Shown: piece by piece, positions 32,403-46,346 of the stretch
Position numbering within the stretch: position 1 is the first letter of the stretch
Layout of the letters: each line of letters starts with the position of its first letter
From: Nemania diffusa
Lineage: Eukaryota; Ascomycota; Sordariomycetes; Xylariales; Xylariaceae
Length of the DNA: 64,000 nucleotides
Assembly: GCA_038501195.1 (NCBI GenBank)
Contig: JBBPUQ010000003.1
Span: forward strand, 6,044,501-6,108,500
Reading direction: 5' to 3'
Program-made: the position numbers and the translations under genes
Notes under the pieces: generated by a model
Told to the model about the DNA's origin: nothing
What the model saw: only the letters and a program-made list of their open reading frames with translations
Database searches by the model: none

Positions 32403-34415
32403 CTAGTAAGTCGGTAGTATTTTCGGTACATCTATATCTGGCCTCTCCACCGAATCGTCATATTCAGGAAACGGCATATTACGGAGCTCCTCGTCAAACC
32501 CAGTTGGGGGGAATGCGGTCTCGCCTGATTTGAGCCGGCCGCCTTTCTCCCAATCCTCCAATTTGTCTGACACTTGGTCAACATTATTAGTGGTTTCTAG
32601 GTCGGGAATAGACAAAATGGCGAGGTCCTTGAGATGACCAGCAATATGCTTATGCAACTTATCTAGGATAGCTTTTGGCTGGCTGGTTGCAACGACCGGC
32701 TTGAGTGCCTCTGGGACGCAATCACATAAGGGACATGAATAAGTCTCTCGAAACGGAAAACGTTGGCGGGTTCTGGAAAGAGTATCTAGCTGCAAGTCCG
32801 TCGGAGGGGGTCGGCCGTGGGACTTAGTTGCGATTTCCATGTCTTTCATATGACTTCTGAAGTCCTCGAGGTTACCAAATTGCTCGGATGCGTGACCAAG
32901 ATCGCATTCCCAGGTTGACATATGGATCTTTCTATTCCACTGCTCTGAGTGTAGAGAGTTCATATGTTCGATCCAATCCTTCATACGACTAAAGAAAAGT
33001 AGCGGACTCCTGCAATTCTCTGAAAGGCAGACATATGGCTGTACGTCCTCATCCATGTGTTTGCTAGTGTAGACTTATTAGGATCTATGTCTAAAACATT
33101 GAGCAACATGTATTCACTTACTTCCACTCTTCTTTGTTTTTTAGTTTTAAAACAGGTAGACGCTTGAAACAATACAGGCATACGCCACCCATAGCTCCTT
33201 GGGGAAGTTCAGGGCTGGTTGGATACTGACGCTCACCAGAGCTCATAGAAGGCCCCATACTTATAGTAGAAGCACTTGGCCGTTTATGTAAGCGATGTCG
33301 AGACATCGCGGGAATGAAGACGCTTCTAGTATCGACTGATTCAGTGCGAACCCGAGATCGGCCTACGTCGTGCATCAAACTAATGGGCGTAGATGACGCG
33401 TGGTTTAGGCGCGGTGACTCTATTTTCTCTATAGTAGACGCTTTTGTTTTTCTTTGGGGTAGAAGACCTGGAGTTTTTTCGGGCTTGAGTTTCATTTCAT
33501 GATGGATCCGAAGAACCATTGATGTTCGGCGTTGTGTGACAGACACGGCTAGCTGATTGCAAAGGGAGTGTCGAGCCTCAGGAAACTGTCGCCGGATTAT
33601 GATAGACATACAGTTTTCAAAGTGGTTATCATAGTGTCTCTTAAACCCAGAGGAAACCCTGTGGTGCTGGGCTCGCACAGACGACTTGCGAATTACATCT
33701 GCTACGAAATGCAGCTCATCGATGGCGTGTTGTATAAAGCCGACCGATTCGTTCCATAAGGTTTTGTTTTCTCCTAGACTTGAAACTACTAGTTGCAGTT
33801 AGTGTCCGAAGCACAAGTAGAGGGTATTTACTTGGACTTGCGGTAGTTCAGGTTTCTCCCAAGCATCTGTAGTAGCTCAATTATAATAGTCTTGATATCT
33901 TTGGACTCCCGGAGACGGATATCGAGGGACCGATCGCTATCGGTAGCCATAGCGCCTGTAGACATAATCCAGGCCTCGAAGCTTCCATTGAAATCTTCGA
34001 TAAGTCGTATGGGCTCTAGTGATGGACTGACGAGCAGGCTTTTTGGTTGGGCAAACGTGCCCGTGCGGTCAACCTGATCGAGTAACCTGGAGAGCAAATT
34101 TACACAATCCTCAGTGGCCTCACGGATAGGTTCATCGCGTTCATCGTCGTCCCCAGAGCTTGTGCTATCCGAGAATGAGGTATTCCAAGGTTTGGCGTCA
34201 ATTAGTCCGTCATCGTCAAGAAGAGCTTTGTCGTGGACGCTCCGATGCCCAACCCGATGCGGGTGGTAAATCGCGTCTTCCATCGGGGGGTAATTGTTAC
34301 TTCTAGATAGTTCTTTGGAAATTCGGTCAGAACAAGAAAATGACAGGGTGGTGGGCCCTCTAGACCTGTAGAACCACCTATGATACAACTTTGCTACAAA
34401 AAGCACAGACTCCAC
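32403..34415 (-). CDS. Fungal C2H2-type zinc-finger protein
   Basis: Three exons on the minus strand (34415-33832, 33778-33122, 33063-32403) join in phase to 633 residues. The N-terminal part has the layout of fungal C2H2 proteins: a CVNLLSRLL segment, FEAWIMSTGA, then SLDIRLRESKDI and a helical LLQMLG stretch. The C-terminal half has degenerate Cys/His finger modules: CLYCFKRLP, then VCLSENC..HMNSLH, WECDLGH..FRSHM, and CPLCDC with a KHIAGHL tail. Intron 1 (33,831-33,779) and intron 2 (33,121-33,064) have GTAAAT and GTAAGT donors. Such proteins are often neighbours or fusion partners of fungal NLRs; their role is poorly known. The start is uncertain: MEDAIYHPH, about 45 codons in, is an alternative. 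The 5' end lies ~25 bp from the AT desert. Confidence 0.75.
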
Positions 34416-35339
34416 TATTACAAGATAAAAGAGGTGTTAGATTTAATGCATGTGTTTTGTTGTTATATTAGTTAATAGCTTTAATTTAAAGAAATTATTA
34501 AATAAGTTTTTTAATATATTATATAAACTATTTAATATTATTAATATTATTTATTTATAATATAGTTTTTTTATTTATATAATTATAAATAAAATTATAT
34601 AAAAATTAAATAAAAACTTTATATATTATTTTATATATATTAGTTTTTATTAATTAATTAATTAAAATTTTAAAAAAATACAAATATTAACTTTTTTAAA
34701 AAATATAAAAAAATGTTTATTTTATTATTTAAAACTTTTATATATATATATTTTTAAGTTTTTATTATTTTTTTAATATTTAATAATTATTTAATTATTT
34801 TATATATAATTATTAAATTTTTAATAATTATATATAAATATTAATTATTTTATAATAATATTTTTTTAAAAATTTAATTAAAGTTTTTTTTTTAATATTT
34901 ATATTTTAATATAATATATTTAAATAAAATAAAATTTATAAATAAATTATTATTTATATTTTAAATTTAGTTTATATAAATATATATTTATAAATATATA
35001 ATAAATTTTATATATAAATTAAAAACTTTATTTTAATTATAACTATTATTTTAAATATTATTTAATTTAATTAATTTATTATAATTATTTTTTTTATTAA
35101 TAAAATTTTATTTGAAAATTAATATTTTAAAAACTTAAATTTATTATTTATATTTTAATATTATTATATTAAAAGTTTTTAATTTATAAATAAATGTTAT
35201 AAAATTATAATAATTTTGTAATTATTTTTATAAAATATTTTTTTAATATATTATTATTTTAATATATTTTTAAAAATTTACTTTTTTTAATTATTTTAAA
35301 AAATTTTACTAGTTTATAAATTAAAATATATAATAAAGT

Positions 35340-35760
35340 ATTATTTTAGTTTAAAAAAATAATTTTTAACTTTTATTTTATAAATTAAAATATTTATTTA
35401 AAACATTAAATAATATATAATTATTTTTATTTTTTATTTATTGTTTTTAATATATTTAATAAAAATATTAAAAATTATATTATTATATTTATTTTTTATT
35501 TATTTGTTTTTATATATTTAATAAAAATATTAAATAATATATTATTATATTTTTTTTTTTTTTTTTTTTATATATTTAATAAAAAACAAGTTTTATATTA
35601 TATTTAAAGTTTTGTTTTTAATATTGTTTTATTTATATATTTATATAATTAAAAACAATATATATAAACTTTTTATATTATTAAATTAAATAATTTTTAA
35701 AAATATATTATAATTATATAATTATATTATAAATTTTAAAATATTTAATATATTTTATTT
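35340..35760. repeat. Heavily mutated copy of the repeat at 59,322-60,130
   Basis: It aligns in the same orientation with 59,322 onward, starting at AGTATTATTTTAGTTTAAA versus AATATTATTTTGATTTAAA. G and C of the right copy are replaced by A and T here. The internal ~62-bp repeats are reduced to about three. Confidence 0.6.
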
Positions 35761-37180
35761 TTATTTTTATTAATAAAACTTTATATATATATTTTATAAA
35801 AAAAAAATATAATTTAAAAAATTATATATAAATTATTAATATATATATATATATAAAATTTATAAACTTTATAAATTTTAATAAATTTATATATTTTTTA
35901 TTTATTTAATTATTTAATAAAAGTTTTAATTTAAGTTTTAATTATATATATTAAATATATTTTTATAAATTTTATTAAATTATTAATTTAATAATAAAAC
36001 TTTTTTTTTATATAATAATTTTAATTTTAATATTAATTAATTTTTTGTTATTTTTATTATTATTTAATTATTTTATATATATTTTTATTTATATTATTAA
36101 TTTATTTATATTAATTTATTTATTTAATATTTAATTAAATATTTTTTTTATATAAACATTTATTAAATTTTTTTTATTATTAATTTATGATATTTTTATA
36201 ATTTTGCAATTTTTATATATTTTTTAAAATAATATAACATTAATTATAAATTGTTTTTTTATATAGTTTTTAATTTTATTAAAAACTTATATAAAAATTT
36301 AAAATTTATATATATAATTAATTATATAGCTAATAATTTTATTATATAAATAATTTTTTAAAAAGTTATATTAAATATAATAATATAATTAAATTTATAA
36401 ATTATATTATATAATTTATTTATATTTAATTAAACTTTAAAAAATTATATTGTTTTAATTATAAAAATAAATTTTATATAATTTTATTAACTAATATAAT
36501 TATAAATTTAATTTAAAAATTTAAATTTTATTATTTATAAATATTTTATTAATAAAAATAAATAATTTTATATAATTATAATTTAAAAATATATAATATA
36601 AGCTTTATTATATATTATTAATTTATTATTATTTTTATATATTTAATATTTTATTGTTATTTTTTAATAATTATTAAATTTATATAATAATTAAAAAATT
36701 ATATAATATTTTTAATTAATATATTATTAACAATAATTTCTTATATAAAAATTAATAATATATAATTATTTAATTTATTTATATTAAATAAATTTTATTT
36801 TATTTATTTATTTAAATTTTCTTTTTATTTATTTATTTAAATTTTATTTTTATTAAATTTAATAAAACTTTTAAATATTAATTTTATTTTTAGTTTTATA
36901 TAAAATAATAATTTAGTTTTTTTTATAAAAAAAGTTTTTAAATATAATATTAAAAATATTATTTATTTAAAGTTTTATAATTATAAATTTAATAAGTTTT
37001 TTTTGTAATATATAATAAATATAAATTATATATTAATATTTTTATATTTAATTTTTAATAATAATATTTATTATAAATTTTATATTAATATAATTTTAAT
37101 TTAATTAATTTATATAATAATTATATAATTTGTTATAATTATAAAAAGCATAAAAGTTAATTAAGTGATTATATTAATTA

Positions 37181-37217
<37 letters not shown>

Positions 37218-37394
37218 AATTATATATATATATTATATAAAAAATATAAATATATAAAACTAAGCATTATTTTTTATTTGATTTTACTAAGTGCGAAGTT
37301 GTGCTAAAGTAGTATAAACTTTTTAAGCTACTATGCTTTTGTAGCTAAAAAGTAAACGCAAATAACTAAAAAAAGTAATAGCATAGTAAAATAA

Positions 37395-37615
37395 AAAATT
37401 AAAATAAAGTTTGTTAAAAAAATTAAAATAAAGTTTTTAAGTAATAATAAAATTTGCTATAAAAATTAAAGTAAAATTACTAAATAACAATAAAGTTAAT
37501 TTAAAAAATTAAAATAAAATTACTAAGTAATAGCAAAATTAGTTTAAAAAATTAAAATAAAGTTATTAAATAATAGTAAAATTAGTTTAAAAAGTTAAAA
37601 TAAAGTTTTTAAGTA
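37395..37615. repeat. Short tandem repeat, period 33 to 44 bp
   Basis: Five to six imperfect copies of a unit containing AATTAAAATAAAG followed by AAGTAATAGCAAAATTAG-like sequence. The period is ~33 bp on the left and ~43 bp on the right. No coding content. Confidence 0.6.
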
Positions 37616-37899
37616 GCTATAAAAACAGCTATATAGTTTAGCATTAATATTGCTTTTAATTTTTTTATTAATTATTAACAAAGTATAAAATATTTATTGC
37701 TATATTTTATTAAATTTATTTATTGATTTATTTATTATTTTAAATTGTTTAATTAATTAAAATTAAATATATAATTAGTTTAAATAATAATATAAATCTT
37801 TATATAAATATTTAATATTTTAAATAGTTATATTAGCTATAAGTTTTTTTTTAAATTATTAAATTCAATTAATTGTATATTTATTTGTAATTTTTAATA

Positions 37900-38830
37900 A
37901 AACAAATAATAAAATTATATTTTTAAAGTTTATATATTTAAAAATATAATTGTTATATGTTTTTTTTTATAAATGATTTTATAAAATTATATATTTAAAA
38001 ATATAGTTGTTATTTGTTTTTTTTTATATATAATTTTTTAAGTTTATATATTTAAAAATATAATTATTATATATTTTTTTTTATAAGTAATTTTCGAAAT
38101 TTATACATTTAAAAATATAGTTGTTATTTATTTTTTTTTATAAATAATATAATTTAACTGTTATATTGTATTTTTAATATATTGTTATTTTATAGCTATT
38201 ACAATTAGCTATAGCTATTTATAAACAGTTATATTTAACTACAACTAAATATTATTGTATAATTATTTATATTTGCATTATTTAAAATTTTCTATATAAA
38301 TTTAAAAAAACTATATTTTTAAAGTTTATATATTTAAAAATATAATTGTTATTGTTAAATTTAAGTTTTATATTTTAAAATTACTATATATGCTTTAAAA
38401 TTAATATAAAAGTTTAAAAATTATTTATAAAATATTTATTTATATATTTATTTAATTATATAAATAATAACTTAAAATAACTAATATAGTAATTAAAATT
38501 AGCTATATAAAAAAAATCTATTAATTAAATATTTTATATATATATTTAATTAATATAATAATAATATTAAAACTTTATATTAACTATTAAAAAAATTATT
38601 TATAAATATATTAAATTTAATAGTTATTTATTTTTTTTTACAAGTAGTTTTTTAAATTTATATATTTAAAAATATAATTATTATATTTTTTTTTTTACAA
38701 ATAGTTCTCAAAGTTTATATATTTAAAAATGTAGTTATTACTTGTTTTTTTTTGCAAGTAGTTTTTTAAGTTTATATATTTAAAAATATAATTATTATTT
38801 ATTTTTTTTTATAAATAGTACAATTTAATT
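37900..38830. repeat. Interspersed ~60-bp repeat block
   Basis: A unit with TTTATATATTTAAAAATATA, then ATTGTTAT and a T-run with ATAAATA, is repeated about four times at 37,900-38,160. It recurs once at ~38,320 and again about four times at 38,600-38,830, in the same orientation. Copies differ mostly by T/C and A/G. Confidence 0.6.
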
Positions 38831-40879
38831 ATTATATTGCACTTTTAATATATTGTTATTTTAAAACTATTATAATTAGCTGCAGCTATTTGTTAATAGT
38901 TATATTTAGCTATAACTAAATGTTATTATATAACTACTTATTATTGTATAACTATTTACTATTGTATAACTATTTATTTTTATATAGTTTTTTATAACTA
39001 AATGCTATTGTATAATTATTTACTATTATATAGCTACTTGTTATTAGTTATAACAATTTATTATTAGCTATAGTTACTTATAACTAGCTGTTATTATATA
39101 GCTATTTGTTATTTGTATTATTTAAGATTTTTTATATAAACTTAAAATATTAAAGTTATTTGATTTAAATATTAAAAACTTTATTGTATAATTAATAAAA
39201 ATAAAAAACAAAAGCTTTTTTGCTTTTAATATTTGTTTAACTATTTATAACTAAATATAGTTATTTATTAATAGTTATAATTACTTATATATAGCTGCTA
39301 TTATATAATTATTTACTATTTATATTATTTAAAATTTTCTATATAAGCTTAAAATATTAAAACTATTTGATTTAAGTATTAAAATTTTTTTTATATAATA
39401 AATTGCTACTAGTATTAATTATACAAAGTTATATAAAAAAGTTTTTAAAAATAATTACGAAATAAACTAAAATAAAGCTTTAAAATAACTAAAATATAAC
39501 AATAAAAATATAAGCTAGATTATAAATTTATTATATATATAAAATTTTACAGTTTATAAATTATCTATTTTTTTATTTAATAAATAGTTTATTTAATATA
39601 GTTTTTTTGTTTTATTGTTTAAAAAATTAGCTATATAAATTAATATATATATAGTTTTTAGCTTTTTTTAATTAAAAATATAAGTTCAATTGCTTTAATT
39701 TTAAATTTATTTATTAATTATTTTTTATTTATGTTTTAAATATTTGCTATATATTAATTAATTATTTATAATTATTTAATTTATTATAACAAACTATATA
39801 ATTAATTAAATACTTATATATATATTATATAAATTTATATAAATATTAAACTTTTTAAAAAGTTATAATAGCAATAACTTTTTAATAAATAAACTATACT
39901 ATTAGCAATATTTTAATAACTTATATATTTGTTTGTTTTATTTAATTAAATAAACGTTAATATTATATATTTAAAAGCTATGTTTGTAATATTTGCAAAA
40001 AAATTTAAACATTTCATTATTAATAGCTAAATCTAGCTTTTTTAAAAAAAGCTGCAAATACTATATAAAAACAATTGTTACATTTTATATTTATAACTTG
40101 TTTTTTTATATAATATTTAATATATTGTTAAAATAAAAAAAACTTAATATATTTGTTAAAATAAAAAAAAATAAATTTATTAAAAAGTGTTAATTTATTA
40201 TAAACTAGCTTAATTATTTTTTTTAAATTAAACATTATAAATATAATTTTATAAACTAAGCTATAAAAAAATAAATTTAAAAAATAATAAAAAAGTATAA
40301 AAAATAATAAAACTACTATAATATTTAATTAAGTTTTATATTATTACAGTTATTTATTTAAAATATAATATTTGTTTAATTTTATAAGTTTATTTTATTA
40401 TTTTTATTACAAGTATTAAATTAAAAAATGTTATTTTTATATTATTTTATAATAATACTATTATAAATATAAAATAAAAACATAAAGTATTAAAACATTA
40501 TTAAAAAAAGTACTATTAAATTAGCTTTTTTTAAAAATAATATAAAAAAATATATAGTAAACAATTGTTTAACTTGTTACTTTTATATTAATTAATCGAT
40601 ATATTTTATTTAGTTATTTGTTAATTAAAAAAAAAATCATAAATTTTTTTTATAATATATTTAAAGTTTAAGTTATAAAATAATATTAATTATATAAGTT
40701 TAAAATTAAATATTTTATTAATGTTTTAAAAAATATAACAAAATATAAACAGTATAAAATATAAAAAAAATATATTTTATAATAATATTAAATAAATTTA
40801 AAACTTATTTAGCTATAAATTATTAAATTAAAAAATTAACTATTTTTAAAATTGAAATATTTAAATTATAATAAATTAT

Positions 40880-43040
40880 AAATTAAAATTAATTTTAAAC
40901 ATTTGTTTAATTTAGTTAAAATTTTGTTTTATTTTTTTTATATTAATTATATATACTTAATTAAAACATTAAATATTATATTGTATTTTTTATATTTTTT
41001 TACTTTTTTATTATATATTTAATAAAAATATTAAATATTATGTTATATTTTCTGCTTTTTTTTATTTTTTAGCTATATATTTAATAAAAACAATAGATTT
41101 AATGTTATATTTTTTACGTTTTTTTATTTTTTAACTATATATTTAATAAAAATAATAAATTTAATATTATATTTTTTACGCTTTTTTACTTTTTAACTAT
41201 ATATTTAATAAAAATATTAAATATTATATTATATTTTTTACTTTTTTTTATTTTTTTATTATTTATTTAATTAAATATTAAATAATATATTTAATATATA
41301 AACTAATTATTATTTAATAATATAATTATATATTTATAATAATAAATTAATATATTATTAAATAATAAATAATTATAAATTTGTTTATTTAAATATATTA
41401 AATTTATTATATATATAAATTTTTAATTATAATAGCTTTTATATTTAATTAAATAAATTGTTAAACTTTTTTAAAATATATTATAAATTTATAATATTAA
41501 TAATTAATATTTAATTAACTATTAATAACTATTATTTGTTATTATTTTTTATTTTTTTATATTTAATTATATATATTAAAAATAAAATATTTAATATATA
41601 ATTATTTTATTATTTAAATAGTTTATTAAAAAATAAAATATTTAATATATAATTATTTTAATATTTAAATATTTTTAATTTTAATTAAAAAATTAAAAAA
41701 TAAAATATTTTATATTTATTTATTTTTTTATTTTATTTTTTTTTATTTTTTTATTTTTTATAACTTTTTTTTTTAAAAATGTTTATTTTTTTTATTTTTT
41801 TATTTTTTTTTATTAAAAGTGCTTGTTTGTTTTTTTAAATATTTTATTTTTTAAATTTTTTTTTATTATATGTTTTATTTTTTGCTATATATATATATTA
41901 ATATATTTATAAAATAGCTAAATTATTATTAATTTTTTATAAAAAAAAAAACTTTTTTTAAAATAAAAATATATAAAAGCTTTTTATTATTTATTTAAAT
42001 AACTTTTAATTAATTTAATATTTTTTTTATAATAAAATTAAAATTTTATTAATTAAAATATTATTAATTATAAAAATAATATAAATATAAATTATTTATA
42101 ACTATAATAAAATAAAAAATATATAAATATATAACATTAAAATTTATAATATAATTTGTTATAAATTATAAAATAAGTTTTTTATTTATTAGTTTTATTT
42201 TATAAATATAAATATGTTTTATTTTTTTATTAATATATATAATATATAATTTTTTTTTATATATTTTATTTATATAAAGTTAAAAAATAAAATATTTAAT
42301 TTTTTATATATTTTATTTTTTAATTATTATAGCTTTTTATTTTTAATTTTTTTATAGTATTAACTATATTAAAACTATATTATAACTATTATAAAATTTA
42401 TATAAATATAAAAATATTTAAAATTATTATATTTTTAAACTTTATAAATAATAAATTATAGCTATTAATAAATTATAATAAAACTTATAATATAATAATT
42501 TAATAAATAATAAAAAATATATTTAATTTTTTTAATATAAATATTAAATTAATTAATAAAAATTATTTATTATTTATTATTAACTATATAATAATAATAA
42601 AAATAAAAAATTTGCTTTTTATATTTTTTAACTATTTTTATATTTATAATAGCAATAGCTATTTTATAATTTTTAATTTTATTATAAAAAATTAATATTA
42701 AATATTAATTATAATAATTTATTATTAATTTTATTAATATAAATTAAGTAGTAATTTTTATTATAAATAGTAATATATAAATAAAAATATTATTATTTTT
42801 TTTATTATTATTAATAAAGTTATATATATTATTTTTAAAATAAATATTAATAAATTTATTATTAATAATATAGCTAAAAATATATTAACTAGTTTTAAAT
42901 TTATAGCTAAAATAAATATAGTTACTAAATTATAATATATAAAATAAAAAAGCTATAAAAAATATTATATAATAAATTATTTAAAAAAACTAATAAATAA
43001 TATTTTTATTAATTTTTATAAATTTTAAAGTTTTTAAAAA
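40880..43040. repeat. Long direct repeat, left copy (heavily mutated)
   Basis: It aligns over its whole length with 47,580-50,210. Where the right copy keeps C or G (for example AACACTAAATATTATGTTG), this copy has T or A (AACATTAAATATTATATTG). It lacks the 273-bp insertion found in the right copy. Confidence 0.85.
42282..42323. repeat. ~42-bp palindrome, family member
   Basis: AAAAAATAAAATATTTA at the left and ATATTTTATTTTTTAA at the right form a hairpin with a short loop. The counterpart in the right copy of the long repeat is at 49,451-49,492. Confidence 0.6.
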
Positions 43041-43052
43041 AAATTACTACGG

Positions 43053-44706
43053 ATTGCTATAAAGGGTCAATATATAGTATTATTATAGTAGTGAAAACTG
43101 CGATATAGGAAAAAAGAAGTAAGCTAGCTAAAGCCCTAGCCACTAACTTACTTATAAGTAAGTTAAGTAGGTCCAGGTTAGTCAAGTAAACCCTAGTAGG
43201 TCCCAGGGACCCTAGGGGTCCTAAGGGTTTTATTTATACAATATTGTAAGTTTTGCAAACTTGTAAGCTTGCACCCTTTGCTAATCTGTGATAAATGCTA
43301 CACACATATAAAAAAAACTGTTGACTTTAACAAAACTTTTAAATTAAGCCACACATTCTAGCTACACAAGCTACTTTAATCCAGTCCTTTAAGCCACTTT
43401 AATCAAGCCACTTCAATCAAGCCACTTTACTTTAGCCACTTCAATCCTAGCCCTTTTAATCTTAGACTTTCAATTCTAACCCTAAGCTCTAAGCCTTTGT
43501 TAACTTATAGTTAAATCTGCAAGTAAGCTTGCAAACAGATTTACAAATAAGTCTAACAAATAAATAAGTTAATTAATCACCTAACTAGCAAATAAATAGG
43601 TCATTTAACTAGTAAATAAGTTAATTACTTAACTAGTAAGTCACTTAACTAGTAAATAAATCAACTAGTAAATAAGTTAGTTACTTAACTAATAGGTCAC
43701 TTAATAAATAAACAAGTCAATAAACCAACTAATAAAAAAGTAAGTTAACTAATAAGTTACTTAGTTAACAAATAAACCGGCTAGCAAATGCTTTAATAAA
43801 TCCACAGATTATTTAACAAGTAAATAAATTATTTAACAAATAAATAAATTAACAAATAAATAAATAAATAAAATATTTATTAAAGTAGTAAATAAATAAA
43901 TATATATAAATAAGTCTGCGAAAGTTTATTGCAAAAAAATAAATAAAATAAGCAATAAATCTATTTATTAAATACTTATAACATAAACTATATAAGCATT
44001 TTATAAAAATTATATATATAAAAAATAGTTTATATATAAATATATTTAAATAATAAGTTTTATATATTATATAATAAAAAAAAAAAAAAACAACTTTATT
44101 TTAGTTAATAATTAAATAATTAATAATAAAAAACATAAAATAATATAAAAAAAATATAATATAATAAATCAACAGTTAATACAAAAAAAAACTATTGCAA
44201 TAGCTAAAAGTTAAAAAAACTATATAAAATATAACTATTAAAAAATTAATTTAGTTTATATAACTAATTTAATGTAATAATTAATAGCAAGTTATTAAAT
44301 CGCTTATATATATTTTTTTTTTTAAATTTTACTATTGCAGCTATTAAAGAACTAATTTAGCTAACAATAATAAAATTTATTAAAAATATAATAAAAGTTA
44401 ATTAAATTGTTTAAATAAAGTTTAAAAAAACAGAGTTAAAACAACTAGTTATTTAAAATAATTAATTATTTAAACAAAATTTAAAAAAACAGTGTTAAAT
44501 AACTAGTTAATTAATATATATTAAATTAATAAATTATTATAACAATATAAAACTAAAATAGATTTTATATAAACATAGCTATTAAAGAACTAATTTAACT
44601 ATATATAAAACAATTAATTAAATAGAAATTATATAAAAAAAAAAAAAATTTTAATTATTTTTTTTATTAATTAAAAAAACATAACTTACTATATTATTTA
44701 TTATAA
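43053..44706. repeat. Tandem array unit 1 (least mutated)
   Basis: A ~1,654-bp unit beginning ATTGCTATAAAGGGTCAA. Its first ~850 bp keep many C and G (for example CCCAGGGACCCTAGGGGTCC near 43,202) and include short repeats of the GCCACTTTAATCAA type at 43,390-43,450. It carries no open frame. It serves as the least-damaged reference for the next two units. Confidence 0.85.
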
Positions 44707-46346
44707 ATTGCTATAAAAAGTTAATATATAGTATTATTATAATAATAAAAACTATAATATAAAAAAAAAAAAGTAAACTAGTTAAAGCTTTAGCTATTAA
44801 TTTACTTATAAATAAATTAAATAGATTTAAATTAATTAAATAAACTTTAATAAGTTTTAAAAACTTTAAAAGTTTTAGAGATTTTATTTATATAATATTA
44901 TAAGTTTTATAAACTTATAAGTTTATATTTTTTGCTAGTTTGTAACAAATACTATATATATATAAAAAAAACTGTTAACTTTAATAAAACTTTTAAATTA
45001 AATTATACATTTTAGTTATATAAACTATTTTAATTTAGTTCTTTAAACTATTTTAATCAAACTATTTTATTTTAATTACTTTAATTTTAGTTTTTTTAAT
45101 TTTAAACTTTCAATTTTAGCTTTAAGCTTTAAGCTTTTATTAACTTATAGTTAAATTTATAAATAAACTTATAAACAAATTTACAAATAAATTTAACAAA
45201 TAAATAAATTAATTAATTATTTAATTAACAAGTAAATAAGTTATTTAATTAATAAATAAATTAATTATTTAACTAATAAGTTATTTAACTAATAAATAAA
45301 TTAACTAATAAATAAATTAGTTATTTAACTAATAAGTTACTTAATAAATAAACAAGTTAATAAGCTAACTAATAAAAAAATAAGTTAATTAATAAATTAT
45401 TTAATTAGTAAATAAACTAGTTAATAAATACTTTAATAAGTTTATAAATTATTTAATAAATAAATAAATCATTTAATAAATAAGTAAATTAATAAATAAA
45501 TAAATAAATAAAACACTTATTAAAGTAATAAATAAATAAGTATATATAAATAAGTTTACGAAAATTTATTACAAAAAAATAAATAAAGTAAGCAATAAGT
45601 TTATTTATTAAATATTTATAACATAAACTATATAAGCATTTTATAAAAATTATATATATAAAAAATAGTTTATATATAAATATATTTAAATAGTAAATTT
45701 TATATACTATATAATAAAAAAAAAAAAAAATAACTTTATTTTAATTAATAATTAAACAATTAATAACAGAAAATATAAAATAATATAAAAAAAATATAAT
45801 ATAATAAATCGATAATTAATATAAAAAAAAGCTGTTATAACAACTAAAAGTTAAAAAAACTATATAAAATATAGCTATTAAAAAACTAATTTAGTTTATA
45901 TAACTGATTTAATATAATAATTAATAACAAGTTGTTAAATTGTTTATATATATTTTTTTTTTTAAGTTTTACTATTGTAGCTATTAAAAAATTAATTTAG
46001 CTAATAATAGTAAAATTTATTAAAAATATAATAAAAATTAACTAAATTATTTAAACAAAGTTTAAAAAAACAAAGTTAAAACAGCTAGTTATTTAAAATA
46101 ACTAATTATTTAAACAAAGTTTAAAAAAACAATATTAAATAACTAGTTAACTAATATATATTAAGTTAATAAATTGTTATAATAGTATAAAACTAAAATA
46201 AATTTTATATAAATATAGCTATTAAAAAACTAATTCAGTTATATATAAAACAATTAATTAAATAAAAATTATACAAAAAAAAAAAAAATTCTAATTATTT
46301 TTTTTATTAACTAAAAAAATATAACTTATTATATTATTTATTACAA
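44707..46346. repeat. Tandem array unit 2
   Basis: A ~1,640-bp unit collinear with unit 1. Nearly every difference in the comparable first 850 bp is C-to-T or G-to-A relative to unit 1. Confidence 0.85.

Noticed and set aside
32055..32417. Open frame with similarity to one at 26,474-26,656 (shared QIKQQI and FLRSIKANH segments)
   Set aside because: The similarity follows from both being copies of the hAT element end in opposite orientation. The frame crosses the terminal repeat and is not a transposase.
37187..37213. Long poly-A run as evidence of a LINE or retrocopy
   Set aside because: There is no open frame or target duplication beside it, and A runs are common throughout this AT-only DNA.
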